From the IMG/VR virus record IMGVR_UViG_3300042430_001758, positions 1 to 38,178 of that record: a DNA stretch of 38,178 nucleotides. One strand, given 5' to 3'. Shown one piece after another: positions 1-7,495 of this stretch; position 1 is the first letter of the stretch, and each line of letters opens with the position of its first letter. Made by a program: the position numbers and the translations under genes. The DNA comes from a virus. The notes under the pieces are model-generated. The model did not search any database. It was given only the letters and a program-made list of their open reading frames with translations, and was not told the DNA's origin.

Positions 1-805
1 AGTGTTCTACAATTGCCTGTTTAGGTGTATAGCATTTAAAACCTGATTCTGCCAGTTTAACAGCACCAGCTCGGTTGCAGTCATTGATAGTCAGGGCAAT
101 GACACCGCCTGGTTTGAGTTTGTGAAACAACTCGCGTAGATATGCATTTACTATTTCCAACGGTTTAAAGTTAAAAAAGTTATAGATCAAACAAAATGCA
201 AACTGTCCAGACGGTAATTGTGTTAGGATGGGATCGTGCGCACTTTCTGTCACTGCATAGGTTCGCAATCGCCGTTGGTATTGATCATTAAATCTCAGCA
301 ATGCAGGATCCAATAACTCTTGATCTGTGTCAACAAGATACAACGGATCACATCCCACTAAGAAATTAATCCAATCTTCTCGTCCGGGCCGAATGATCAT
401 GCCAGCGTGGTGCCAATCGCCATATCGTTGTAGTCTAGCAATGATTAATTCTTTTACTGTAGCAGTCAACGACTGTCGACGATCTAGGATATATTCATTG
501 CTGTCATACTGCATCATTTGCCGATATAACTCGGTACTATTTTCGTAGTAGACTGACTCGTGCTGCTGAATCAGCAGCTCAATTTGACTTTTAATTTGGT
601 CAGCAGTCTGATCAAAATTGTCTAATTTTTTTAAAATGTCTTGGTAGTTGGCTTCCAGTTGTTCAGTTAAATGTGTAAATTGTATTTCATTTGATTGAAC
701 AGTGTACAACACCGGTGCCAGCTTGTCGTGAGCCAATGGCACAGTATCAAGGGGAATCATATCCTCTAGAAGACTTTTATAAGAAATTAACGAACTCAGT
801 TTCAT
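1..805 (-). CDS. Class I SAM-dependent methyltransferase-like protein, 3' end cut by the window
   Basis: The reading frame is open from an ATG at 805 to the window edge (268 residues seen). The N-terminal 100 residues are Gln/Glu-rich and probably helical. A GCDPLYLVDTD stretch near the middle and LKPGGVIALTINDCNRAG close to the visible end look like the strand 4-5 region of a Rossmann-fold methyltransferase; LKPGG is the usual post-motif turn. The substrate cannot be inferred. Its start overlaps the DNA polymerase stop as TAATG, so it is probably translated by coupling to polymerase. The assignment is by motif only; a GxGxG SAM-binding loop is not obvious. Confidence 0.65.
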   Translation of the reverse strand, partial: MKLSSLISYKSLLEDMIPLDTVPLAHDKLAPVLYTVQSNEIQFTHLTEQLEANYQDILKKLDNFDQTADQIKSQIELLIQQHESVYYENSTELYRQMMQYDSNEYILDRRQSLTATVKELIIARLQRYGDWHHAGMIIRPGREDWINFLVGCDPLYLVDTDQELLDPALLRFNDQYQRRLRTYAVTESAHDPILTQLPSGQFAFCLIYNFFNFKPLEIVNAYLRELFHKLKPGGVIALTINDCNRAGAVKLAESGFKCYTPKQAIVEH

Positions 806-3471
806 TAAAACTCAAACAATGATTGAAATGTGTTATCTGTGTTGGTTGCGCCAGCCAAATCCCAGTCCAGTACTCCCAACAAATTATCGACCTTGCCATC
901 AACTACAGTAGATTCCATTTCGGCATCGTCAAATGGCAGTTCACAAAACCACCTGGGTAAATGTTGCTCGTCGGTGGGATAAGCAATACTAGTCCAACCT
1001 AAAGGATTGCTACGTAATTTGCAAACAATAACTTTCATACCATCCACCACTTGTAAAGAATAATTATCGCTGTTCATTCTGCGCAGATTATTCCAGTTGA
1101 TAGCAGCGCGAACATGTCCTGGCATGTTGGTCTTGCCTTCTTTGATTTCTTTGTTGCCGTACATGGTCAAGTTGTTGACACGCTTTGGGCTGCCTTTTTC
1201 CCAAGCTGGTCGTTCCTTGAATTGATATTTGAACTCACGTATTTTTTCAATAATAGGTTCTTTCTCCGATCCATTGAGAACATCGTTAAGAATGTCGCTA
1301 AGAAATTCTTGGATAATCTTAGGAGTATCTGACCGCTTGAGATCTAGGCCCATGGCTTTGACCTTGCCAGGCTTGCCGCCTACGTCATACCGCTTGCCGT
1401 CCTTGTCGTAGAACAACACAGCATATCGTTTCTTGGTGATAAACAGACCCTTGATAGCAACAATTTCTCGACCACCTTGAATGATAGAACCCATGTCTCT
1501 GGGACAATGAAAAGCCTGTTCCATAAAGCCTGGGAAACTGAGATTGACCTGTTCTGCAATGCTGTCATACAAGGCCACTGCAACATCCTTGTTCCATTCC
1601 ATACGCCCTTGCGCAATTTCTTCTCGAAGTACAGGATAAGCAGAAAAGTAGCAAGAGTCTGTGTCACCGTATATAATGGCATTGCCCACATGATCGTACC
1701 GGCCTGTTATACACTCGTTGACATAGGCATCCATGTGCCGGGCAATGGTTCTACCTACCAAGGTTGTTGATTGTCCAATGCGTTTGTCAAAGAATCTACA
1801 ACCTGGATTTAGAATAGCACCATACAAGCTATTCAAGTTGATTTTCTTGACCAACTGACGCTTGTCCCAGTATTCTTCTTGTTCATGATTGCCTTCGTCT
1901 TTTACTCGTGTCAATGTGGCCTGCATTTCTTTACGTTCGGCATACCATCGAGCCAACAAGCCGGGAATGATACCTTCTTTGTCATAGGTAAAGATAGTGC
2001 CGTTGGCACTGAGCACCCATGGTTTGTTGCTGTCAAAAATCACATGCCAAAATTCTGCAGCTGACATGACATTGGTGGTACCATCTTCCCAGTCCACTGT
2101 CAATTCAAATCCGCGATTCTGTTCCATGACCGCTGTGTATTCCAAAGTACCAAACAGTCCTTCCCATGCTGCAGCAAAACTCATGTTCCGGCCGATACGA
2201 TCATTTATGTATTGGTCTGTGGCAATGGGTCTCAGTTGTCCCACAATAGTTTCCGGACCCATATTTAGGGCACGAATTGCTGACGGATACAAACTGTTGA
2301 TGTCGATTGATCCAATATAGTCGTGCAAACCTTTTTTAGGATAAGCAACATAAGCGCCGGCTGCCTGCGTGTCCTGATTGTCACCGTACTGCTTGCGATT
2401 TGGGACCACCATGCCATGTGCATGTGCTTCGTTGATAATGGCCTGTTCGGTCACAGCCACAGCACCAGTTGTGGTCGGCAACAGCACAGTATTTTCATGC
2501 GCAATTGAATTTGCCAAATCTAGAAACTTTAATTTTTTATCAATCTTGTTGACAAGCACCACGTCTTGTCTGTTGTATTCAATGAAAGTTCGAAAATTTA
2601 GATTGTACAGCTGATCCAGTGTACCTTCGAACGCTGTTTTGCTACCCAGATCTTCGTATTCACCAATGGCATCCAAGCTGTAGCTGTGTCGTTCTTCATA
2701 GGTGTATTTGCGATACAACTGCATATAGTCCATGTGGACTCGACCCACAAGATCAAATGTAAGACTTTCTTTTCCGAAGCGTTCAAATGTACGTGCCTTG
2801 GGCATTTGCCCCCACAGGCAAAATCTGCGTGTATCGTCCTTGCTCAGTATGCGAGTGACTCGATTCACTGTGTAAGGAATATCATAACCTTCGCTGTTCC
2901 ATCCCGACAATACGTCTGCATCGTCAATTAGATGCAAGAATGAATCCAACAAGTCTGCTTCACGTTCAAACATAAATGTGTTGTCAAAGTCAGCAGCAAT
3001 TTCTCTAGCAGTTTCCATGCTCATGCTCTTGGGAGGAATAGCCAAGGTAACCAACTGGTCCAGCCAATCCAAGTAGACTGTGATGGCTGTGATGGGATTG
3101 AACGCTTCCTCAGTGCTGCTAAAGCCGCGCACTGGATCAAAGTCTGTTTCAATGTCAAAGAAAGCTGTGTGTAATTTTGGAGCATCTGCGCCTAGATAGT
3201 TTTCAGCCAAGCATCGAAATACAGGATTGATATCACTTTCATAGACAGTTTTACCCGAATGCATGCGCAGCTCTTTGCGAAACTCCTTGTTGTTTCTGCT
3301 GCTGAATCTAGCCACTGGTGTACCAAAAATACTGCGAAACTTTCCTCTAGGATCGTCGTAGTAAAAAATGTATGTGGCTGGAAATTCTTGATATTTGCGA
3401 ACGCCATTAATGCGTTCAACTATGTGAATTCGATCTTTGTCTCGATCAAACAGTGCGTCGACGTATGATAT
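805..3471 (-). CDS. 43: T4-like family B DNA polymerase (gp43) with a non-canonical start
   Basis: Replicative DNA polymerase with 3'-5' proofreading. Numbered from the proposed start at 3471 (888 residues; T4 gp43 has 898): Exo I FFDIETDFD with D106/E108, Exo II SGWNSEGYDIPY, Exo III YNRQDVVLV, polymerase motif A SIDINSLYPS (D390), motif B KKINLNSLYGA and motif C IIYGDTDSCYF (D603/D605). All catalytic residues are present and their spacing follows T4 (D112/E114, D408, D621/D623). The first ATG/GTG/TTG in frame is the GTG at 3315, which would remove 52 residues of a good-looking N-terminal domain (SYVDALFDRDKDRIHIVER and onward). Upstream of it there is a strong AGGAGA ribosome site (3478-3483), then ATT, ATC and ATA but no canonical start before the in-frame stop. 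ATA at 3471 has the best spacing. Function is certain; the start is not. Confidence 0.95.
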   Translation of the reverse strand: MSYVDALFDRDKDRIHIVERINGVRKYQEFPATYIFYYDDPRGKFRSIFGTPVARFSSRNNKEFRKELRMHSGKTVYESDINPVFRCLAENYLGADAPKLHTAFFDIETDFDPVRGFSSTEEAFNPITAITVYLDWLDQLVTLAIPPKSMSMETAREIAADFDNTFMFEREADLLDSFLHLIDDADVLSGWNSEGYDIPYTVNRVTRILSKDDTRRFCLWGQMPKARTFERFGKESLTFDLVGRVHMDYMQLYRKYTYEERHSYSLDAIGEYEDLGSKTAFEGTLDQLYNLNFRTFIEYNRQDVVLVNKIDKKLKFLDLANSIAHENTVLLPTTTGAVAVTEQAIINEAHAHGMVVPNRKQYGDNQDTQAAGAYVAYPKKGLHDYIGSIDINSLYPSAIRALNMGPETIVGQLRPIATDQYINDRIGRNMSFAAAWEGLFGTLEYTAVMEQNRGFELTVDWEDGTTNVMSAAEFWHVIFDSNKPWVLSANGTIFTYDKEGIIPGLLARWYAERKEMQATLTRVKDEGNHEQEEYWDKRQLVKKINLNSLYGAILNPGCRFFDKRIGQSTTLVGRTIARHMDAYVNECITGRYDHVGNAIIYGDTDSCYFSAYPVLREEIAQGRMEWNKDVAVALYDSIAEQVNLSFPGFMEQAFHCPRDMGSIIQGGREIVAIKGLFITKKRYAVLFYDKDGKRYDVGGKPGKVKAMGLDLKRSDTPKIIQEFLSDILNDVLNGSEKEPIIEKIREFKYQFKERPAWEKGSPKRVNNLTMYGNKEIKEGKTNMPGHVRAAINWNNLRRMNSDNYSLQVVDGMKVIVCKLRSNPLGWTSIAYPTDEQHLPRWFCELPFDDAEMESTVVDGKVDNLLGVLDWDLAGATNTDNTFQSLFEF

Positions 3472-3535
3472 GATAATTCTCCTAGTGACTTGTGGCTCAC
3501 TGTTGCCGTGTACATGCCCGTTAGGCGAGCGAATC

Positions 3536-3835
3536 CTACAGCGTGATCAATCTAATCAATGCTGCTATATCGATACTTATTAACAAAATATAATTGCCCA
3601 ACATTCCGAGACTTTGCCGAGTCCATGCCGCCCAGGCAAATACAGCACACTGAGCAATGAACATGGGATACAGCAACAAGAACGGTGGATGTGGTAAAGT
3701 AAACGCCATGATTGTGGAACAAGCAATGCTAGTGACCCAGGCTGCCACTTCCAACACAAATCTCGCAGGCCATATTCGATAGTCCTTTTCTGCCCAGTCA
3801 ATAATGTCGTATACAATGCCGCGAACATCAATCAT
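3536..3835 (-). CDS. Small integral membrane protein
   Basis: 99 residues. A short amphipathic N-terminus with D/E/K/R residues is followed by about three hydrophobic segments (roughly residues 25-45, 50-70 and 78-97), so it should sit in the inner membrane. No enzymatic motif is visible. The start overlaps the dsbA stop as TAATG, so it belongs to the dsbA-polymerase transcript. Function unknown; a membrane anchor or holin-like role is possible but unsupported. Confidence 0.7.
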   Translation of the reverse strand: MIDVRGIVYDIIDWAEKDYRIWPARFVLEVAAWVTSIACSTIMAFTLPHPPFLLLYPMFIAQCAVFAWAAWTRQSLGMLGNYILLISIDIAALIRLITL

Positions 3836-4095
3836 TATAGAGTTTTACCCACTGTGGTCAGGATAGTTTCCAACAGTTCATGATCCTGCTGCTCACGACC
3901 AAATTCGGCCTTGTGTGCCAACTTGATTGCTTTTTTGAGAATAGCTGGTTTGATTTCCATTTCTTCGGCCACTGCTTTGATAGTGTCGTTTAGGCCGCCG
4001 TTGAGTGTTTCAACTTCGTGCATGATCTGCATGCCTTCGTTGATGATCTGTGTGAGTTTGGCTTTTTGTTCAGTACTGAATGCGCGATCTGACAT
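3835..4095 (-). CDS. dsbA: DsbA-like double-stranded DNA-binding late transcription regulator
   Basis: 86 residues, close to T4 DsbA (89). The protein is helical and charged, with the pattern LTQIINEGMQIMHEVETLNG followed by AVAEEMEIKPAILKKAIKLA, which matches DsbA-like proteins of aquatic T4-like phages from memory. In T4, DsbA binds DNA near late promoters and modulates late transcription. The start is an ATG preceded by CTAGGAGACATAC, a strong ribosome site. A TATAAT box lies 24-29 nt upstream of the ATG. It is first in a unit with the membrane protein and DNA polymerase. Confidence 0.8.
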   Translation of the reverse strand: MSDRAFSTEQKAKLTQIINEGMQIMHEVETLNGGLNDTIKAVAEEMEIKPAILKKAIKLAHKAEFGREQQDHELLETILTTVGKTL

Positions 4096-4118
4096 GTATG
4101 TCTCCTAGTGAAAATACA

Positions 4119-4124
4119 ATTATA
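4119..4124 (-). promoter_or_regulatory. Sigma70-like -10 box upstream of dsbA
   Basis: The minus strand reads TATAAT, 23 nt before the dsbA ATG. A weak -35 (TTGCTT) lies 16 nt upstream. The box sits inside a CTAGTG (4105-4110) / CACTAG (4125-4130) inverted repeat that also touches the ribosome site, so it may overlap an operator or an mRNA hairpin. This would make dsbA-polymerase an early or middle unit using host sigma70. Confidence 0.5.
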
Positions 4125-4163
4125 CACTAGTTATTACAGAAAGCAAGCCACAAACGAATAAAT

Positions 4164-4254
4164 CCCCCAGTTTATATCCGACGGTAGCGAATCATTAGAT
4201 AACGGTTGGGGGCACCGGACGCCTTAGGCACAGTGAACTGTGACGGTCCTAAGG
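4164..4254. other. Structured intergenic element with two inverted repeats
   Basis: Two potential stems lie between the 63-aa gene and dsbA. CCCCCA (4164-4169) can pair with TGGGGG (4207-4212). CCTTAGGCACAG (4222-4233) can pair with CTGTG (4238-4242) and, after an ACGGT bulge, CCTAAGG (4248-4254). There is no T-run, so it is not a standard intrinsic terminator. It may end or process the minus-strand transcript of the upstream genes, or be a small structured RNA. No tRNA fold was found. Confidence 0.4.
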
Positions 4255-4259
4255 GTATG

Positions 4260-4451
4260 CTATTTTCCTGCGGCCTGTAATGCTGCGCCTTTGTTGAAAC
4301 TGGGACTGCGACTATTGGGCACTGTTCCCTTGCGTTTACTCCAAGCATAACCTGCACGATGCCCAGAACAATCTTTAGTGCATTGGCTTCCTAAGAAATC
4401 AAGCTCGTTAACTTTTTTCCTATGTTTTCTAACAAATTCTGTTGCTCTCAT
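4260..4451 (-). CDS. Small basic Cys-containing protein, candidate internal head protein
   Basis: 63 residues, strongly basic. It begins MRATEFVRKHRKK, like the other MRxxEF proteins of this window, and has a VNE|L site at residues 14-17 that fits prohead protease specificity. The rest is GSQCTKDCSGHRAGYAWSKR (C24, C28, H31) and a Lys/Ser/Asn-rich tail, which looks like a nucleic-acid-binding module. Its ATG overlaps the stop of the preceding gene as ATGA. No enzyme motif is visible. The packaged-protein role is inferred from the N-terminus and composition. Confidence 0.65.
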   Translation of the reverse strand: MRATEFVRKHRKKVNELDFLGSQCTKDCSGHRAGYAWSKRKGTVPNSRSPSFNKGAALQAAGK

Positions 4452-4675
4452 CTTGCGCCTTTAAACCATAGCTGAAACCAAGCTTCGGTTCCCGGCTTGA
4501 TATTTTGTTGGCGTTGTATTGCACCGCGGTTGGTGCTGTCAATGTTGGGCAGACTCATACGTTCAGCTTCACGTGCTGCTAAATTGTTGTATATGGGATC
4601 ATCTGGAGGCATTATACAATCAGGAGCCGGAGAATGATTTAAATCAACAGTTGAAAAATTTATGCGGTCAATCAT
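4448..4675 (-). CDS. Hypothetical phage protein
   Basis: 75 residues, no recognised domain. It is proline- and asparagine-rich in the first half (PAPDCIMPPDDPIYNN) and ends with KPGTEAWFQLWFKG. It lies one base downstream of the Cys-rich protein gene, whose last codons supply an AAAGGAT ribosome site, and overlaps the next gene as ATGA, so it is clearly part of this operon. Function unknown. Confidence 0.65.
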   Translation of the reverse strand: MIDRINFSTVDLNHSPAPDCIMPPDDPIYNNLAAREAERMSLPNIDSTNRGAIQRQQNIKPGTEAWFQLWFKGAR

Positions 4676-4676
4676 G

Positions 4677-5084
4677 TTAATCCTTTATAGGTCCACCTTC
4701 AACCCAAGCGTCGCAAGTGCGCTTGGCCGCACACTTAAATTTTAAAAACTTGCAATAGCCCAGTGTACCAGCATCAATGGTACTGGCAGGATCTGATCCA
4801 GGTTCGCTGCCAATGCCTTTGGCAATGCACGACAGCATGTCGTCGGTTTCGTCAAATGCAGCACAGTTACCGCACAAGGCTGACTTGGCATCGTCGGGGT
4901 TGTCCATGTTCCATTCTTCGGCCTTTGCAGCCCAAAATTCTTCATTAGGTGCATTGGGATCTAAGGGACCGTAGCCATATTCATCTATGGCCTTTTGACG
5001 ATTCTCAAGATTCAGCTTGATGCTTTGTGTGGCTGGAGGACATCCTTTCTCAATTGCTTCGAACAAATTTAATAGGTCTCTCAT
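4677..5084 (-). CDS. Cys-rich hypothetical protein with MR..LFEAIE N-terminus
   Basis: 135 residues. The N-terminus MRDLLNLFEAIEKG resembles the capsid-targeting-like leaders nearby (possible cut after LFE or AIE). The second half contains C71xxC74, C86, C111, C118 and C124, with sequence around them CGNCAAFDE and LGYCKFLKFKCAAKRTCDAW. The spacing suggests a metal or iron-sulfur site of the HiPIP-like kind. The 23-aa ORF ends 2 nt upstream. Function is not known; the metal site is inferred from the cysteines only. Confidence 0.7.
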   Translation of the reverse strand: MRDLLNLFEAIEKGCPPATQSIKLNLENRQKAIDEYGYGPLDPNAPNEEFWAAKAEEWNMDNPDDAKSALCGNCAAFDETDDMLSCIAKGIGSEPGSDPASTIDAGTLGYCKFLKFKCAAKRTCDAWVEGGPIKD

Positions 5085-5086
5085 AA

Positions 5087-5158
5087 TTACACCGGTGAGT
5101 AAGGGTTACGCTTCCAGTCGCTATCTTGAGGATGTTCAGGATACACTGGATAGTCCAT
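5087..5158 (-). CDS. Possible 23-residue microprotein
   Basis: An ATG overlapping the lipoprotein stop as TAATG opens a 23-codon frame that ends TAA 2 nt before the next ATG. The product is MDYPVYPEHPQDSDWKRNPY plus three residues (SPV), hydrophilic and Pro/Tyr-rich. The tight packing is the only support. It could equally be a leader whose translation couples the lipoprotein to the Cys-rich protein. Confidence 0.4.
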   Translation of the reverse strand: MDYPVYPEHPQDSDWKRNPYSPV

Positions 5159-5385
5159 TATCTACAGACCCTGACATTGCGATTCACACGATATTGTGGA
5201 TCCCAACGCTGCACCCAATAACAACGAGGTGGAGGTGGCGGAGGTGGTCGATAATACACAGGAGGAGGAATGTACACTGGGCGAGGTTGTACATAAACTG
5301 GCTGTGGTTGTATATAATAGGGATCTGTTACTACACAACCTGTTAGGGCTGTGGCTGCTGCCAAAATGAGTATGATTCGTTTCAT
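5158..5385 (-). CDS. Proline-rich lipoprotein, o-spanin-like candidate
   Basis: 75 residues. It begins MKRIILILAAATALTGC, a lipoprotein signal peptide with lipobox LTGC (C17), so the mature protein would be lipid-anchored, and the +2 Val suggests the outer membrane. The mature part is dominated by Pro, Tyr and Val repeats (QPQPVYVQPRPVYIPPP) and seven consecutive prolines, then ends with two cysteines (RCYW..., VRVCR). Small proline-rich outer-membrane lipoproteins of phages are often the outer spanin (lambda Rz1). No inner-membrane partner is adjacent, so an exclusion or host-derived protein is also possible. An AAGGAT ribosome site and a sigma70-like promoter precede it. Confidence 0.8.
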   Translation of the reverse strand: MKRIILILAAATALTGCVVTDPYYIQPQPVYVQPRPVYIPPPVYYRPPPPPPPRCYWVQRWDPQYRVNRNVRVCR

Positions 5386-5406
5386 CAGTTTATCCTTAGA
5401 TTTCCC

Positions 5407-5435
5407 AGTGTAGCATCAATTTAGGTTGTGGTCAA
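5407..5435 (-). promoter_or_regulatory. Sigma70-like promoter for the lipoprotein operon
   Basis: The minus strand reads TTGACC (5430-5435), a 17-nt spacer, then TACACT (5407-5412). It matches the host consensus 5/6 and 4/6 with ideal spacing. It lies between the polyprotein stop and the lipoprotein ATG, with a predicted start near 5400. Confidence 0.6.
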
Positions 5436-5441
5436 GTTGCA

Positions 5442-7055
5442 TTATGCCTCATTTACATAGTCAGCATTTTTAGTTTTTGCACGACGGTGTGCGCAATACA
5501 TTTCGCAGGCCATTACAGCTTCATCTAAGTTCTTAAATTTACTAGCTGCGGGTTTATTCTTGATTGAGATACGGAATCCATCATCTTCGTTTCCGTGAAT
5601 TGAGATTTCGTGCCCGTCGTCTGTGGTCACAGTTTTAACTGGTGGACCCATTTGATCACCAGCAGGTTTGGCTGCTAACTTGTTAATAAGGTCGGGATCT
5701 TTACGAATCTCCTGGCCGATATCGCTCAAGTAATCGCCTAACCGGGCTTTTAGTTTAGTAATGATATCTTCTTTGGTTATAGATTCAACAGCAACCACAG
5801 GTTTACCTTGCGGTTTTGATCCACGGCCGGTACGACTTGCTCTTGCACCATCACCGCCACCACCGATGTGTTTGCTACCAAGACTTAGGCCTGGATTGCG
5901 TGGGCCGCGATTGGGTTTGACCTGTGTAATTTTTCCGCCACGTGCTAGGAAATCCGCTACGTCATCTTCTTTGACTGGTTTCTGGCCACGTGCAGCAATA
6001 CGCTTGCCCAAGGCTGCTAACTGTTCTTTTGACCACTTCTCGCCTTTATGGCGTTCGGCCATCTTGGCCAGTGCAGCTTGTACAGCAGCGGTATCCATTT
6101 CATTACGCTCGGCTTCTGCTACACTTTCGTTAGGCACACAGTTATTAACACGAACTCCGCCTTTGACTTTGGTTTTTGGAGTACCGATGTGTTTGCCTTT
6201 CCAGCACTTGGGATCTAGACGTTGTTTAACTGCTTCGGCTTCGTCCACTGATCGGGGTTTCTTACCTGCTTTCTTCATGGCAATAGCAATGGCGGCCTGC
6301 TGTGCTGAACTACTGGCTTCTGCAACACCTTGCTCTCTGATTTTTAATTTGCTGGTCAGTTCTGAAGAACTGCCACCAAACATACTACCAAAAGCATCAC
6401 GGGATTGTTGTTTAGTATCCGCTTTTTGTTGTTTTGCTACTGCTTTTTTACCAGTGATGCCTTTGAGCATCTTGTCAAATTTGGGGTCACCAGTTGCTTC
6501 CGCCACACCTTGCTCGGCAATACCATCATCTCTAGTAGCACCTTCTCCATCAGCGTCAAATGCTACCATTTCTATTTGGGGCCATACACGTGCCGGTGCG
6601 TACATAACGCCTGACGTTTCATCATGATCAATTACATCACCAAACCGCTTCATTACAGCCGTGTACGCTGCTTCTGTGTTGACAGAAAAACCAACTGTGT
6701 CAGTATCGTCGACTCCGGCACGGCCTTCGTCATAATGACGTGGTTGTGATTCGGCTTCGGCATATCCATCGTCCCATTGCTGGGCTTCTTTACTACCTGC
6801 TGGATAAGGATTTGATTCATTATGGCGAAAACCAGCACGCCATCCTTTTTCCCAAGGATCGTTGCGGTCGGGCCCTATACTTTTCTTACCTGGCTCTGCA
6901 CTTTCGTCAGCACCAACCATGTAACCTGCAAACGGATGCTTGGGATCAGTCTTGGCACCCAGCACGCTGATGTGCCGGGCCTTGGCCTGCGCTGGCAATT
7001 GAGGCACTGAACGTTGCTGTGCGTTTAAGCCTTCAACTAAGTTCTTTATTCTCAT
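5442..7055 (-). CDS. Modular internal-head polyprotein with repeated prohead-protease-like sites
   Basis: 537 residues from the ATG at 7055, which overlaps the Dps stop as ATGA; a longer frame to 7091 exists but runs into Dps. The N-terminus MRIKNLVE|G looks like a capsid-targeting peptide. Further sites of the same type are GVAE|A at about 186 and 246, SVAE|A at about 314 and YVNE|A as the last residues. Between them are distinct low-complexity, Lys/Arg/Gly-rich modules: a DPWEKGWRAGFRH segment, a KKAVAKQQKADTKQQ segment, a Cys module (RLDPKCW...GGVRVNNCVP) and a longer C-terminal region with an RGSKPQGK stretch and a small alpha/beta end. No catalytic motif. Inferred role: virion internal proteins cut from one precursor. 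Confidence 0.7.
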   Translation of the reverse strand: MRIKNLVEGLNAQQRSVPQLPAQAKARHISVLGAKTDPKHPFAGYMVGADESAEPGKKSIGPDRNDPWEKGWRAGFRHNESNPYPAGSKEAQQWDDGYAEAESQPRHYDEGRAGVDDTDTVGFSVNTEAAYTAVMKRFGDVIDHDETSGVMYAPARVWPQIEMVAFDADGEGATRDDGIAEQGVAEATGDPKFDKMLKGITGKKAVAKQQKADTKQQSRDAFGSMFGGSSSELTSKLKIREQGVAEASSSAQQAAIAIAMKKAGKKPRSVDEAEAVKQRLDPKCWKGKHIGTPKTKVKGGVRVNNCVPNESVAEAERNEMDTAAVQAALAKMAERHKGEKWSKEQLAALGKRIAARGQKPVKEDDVADFLARGGKITQVKPNRGPRNPGLSLGSKHIGGGGDGARASRTGRGSKPQGKPVVAVESITKEDIITKLKARLGDYLSDIGQEIRKDPDLINKLAAKPAGDQMGPPVKTVTTDDGHEISIHGNEDDGFRISIKNKPAASKFKNLDEAVMACEMYCAHRRAKTKNADYVNEA

Positions 7056-7495
7056 GCTCTGTTGTCCTTTAAGAAGGCTTTTAACATCCATTGATGTTTG
7101 CCATGTGCATCCAAGCGTTCGGCAACAAAGTTGGCAATGCCCTGTTGATTTTCTTGTTCAGCAGAACCGAAACATTGATTCAGCAAATCCAACATGGTTT
7201 GATTGTCAGCCAATAACTCTTCGATCATGAGTCGAGCACGTGGCACTTTGATCTGTCCCGGAATCAAGCTCAGGTTACCAAAGCGTTCAAAACTACCCGG
7301 AGCGTATTCGTCTAAGGTACGGATGTATTCGGCTGTGCGATCAATGGCGTTATCGTTGATTTCTGCGTAGAAGTCGCCAAAGAACTCGTGCAGTTGTGCA
7401 AAGTCTGGGCCCTCTACGTTCCAATGAAAGAACTGTGCTTTCACTGCCATGGCATATTCTGTTGCCAATAAAGTTTTTAAATCATCTGCGAGCAT
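7052..7495 (-). CDS. dps: Dps/ferritin-like protein
   Basis: 147 residues, the usual Dps length. Dps proteins form 12-mers that oxidise and store iron and often protect DNA. The ferroxidase pattern is present: H24 in QFFHWNVEGP, H36 twelve residues later in LHEFFGDF, and D52/E56 in DRTAEYIRTL. The four-helix core is predicted throughout; there is no Lys-rich N-terminal tail. It lies between the 56-aa internal-protein candidate and the polyprotein (overlapping both), so it is expressed with head genes and may travel in the capsid, although it lacks the MRxxEF leader. Confidence 0.88.
   Translation of the reverse strand: MLADDLKTLLATEYAMAVKAQFFHWNVEGPDFAQLHEFFGDFYAEINDNAIDRTAEYIRTLDEYAPGSFERFGNLSLIPGQIKVPRARLMIEELLADNQTMLDLLNQCFGSAEQENQQGIANFVAERLDAHGKHQWMLKAFLKDNRA

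Noticed and set aside
4139-4259. Possible tRNA or homing-endonuclease (I-CeuI-like) site
   Set aside because: No acceptor/T-arm arrangement can be drawn, and the conserved 19-nt I-CeuI core is split and reordered, so a functional site is unlikely.
5761-6627. 288-codon open frame on the plus strand
   Set aside because: It is antisense to the modular polyprotein, whose minus-strand frame has clear repeated motifs and coupled start. The product is Ser/Ala/Pro/Leu-rich without any domain.
7055-7091. Longer N-terminus for the polyprotein (MDVKSLLKGQQS)
   Set aside because: It lies wholly inside Dps; the ATG at 7055 gives an ATGA overlap and exposes the MRIKNLVEG leader.
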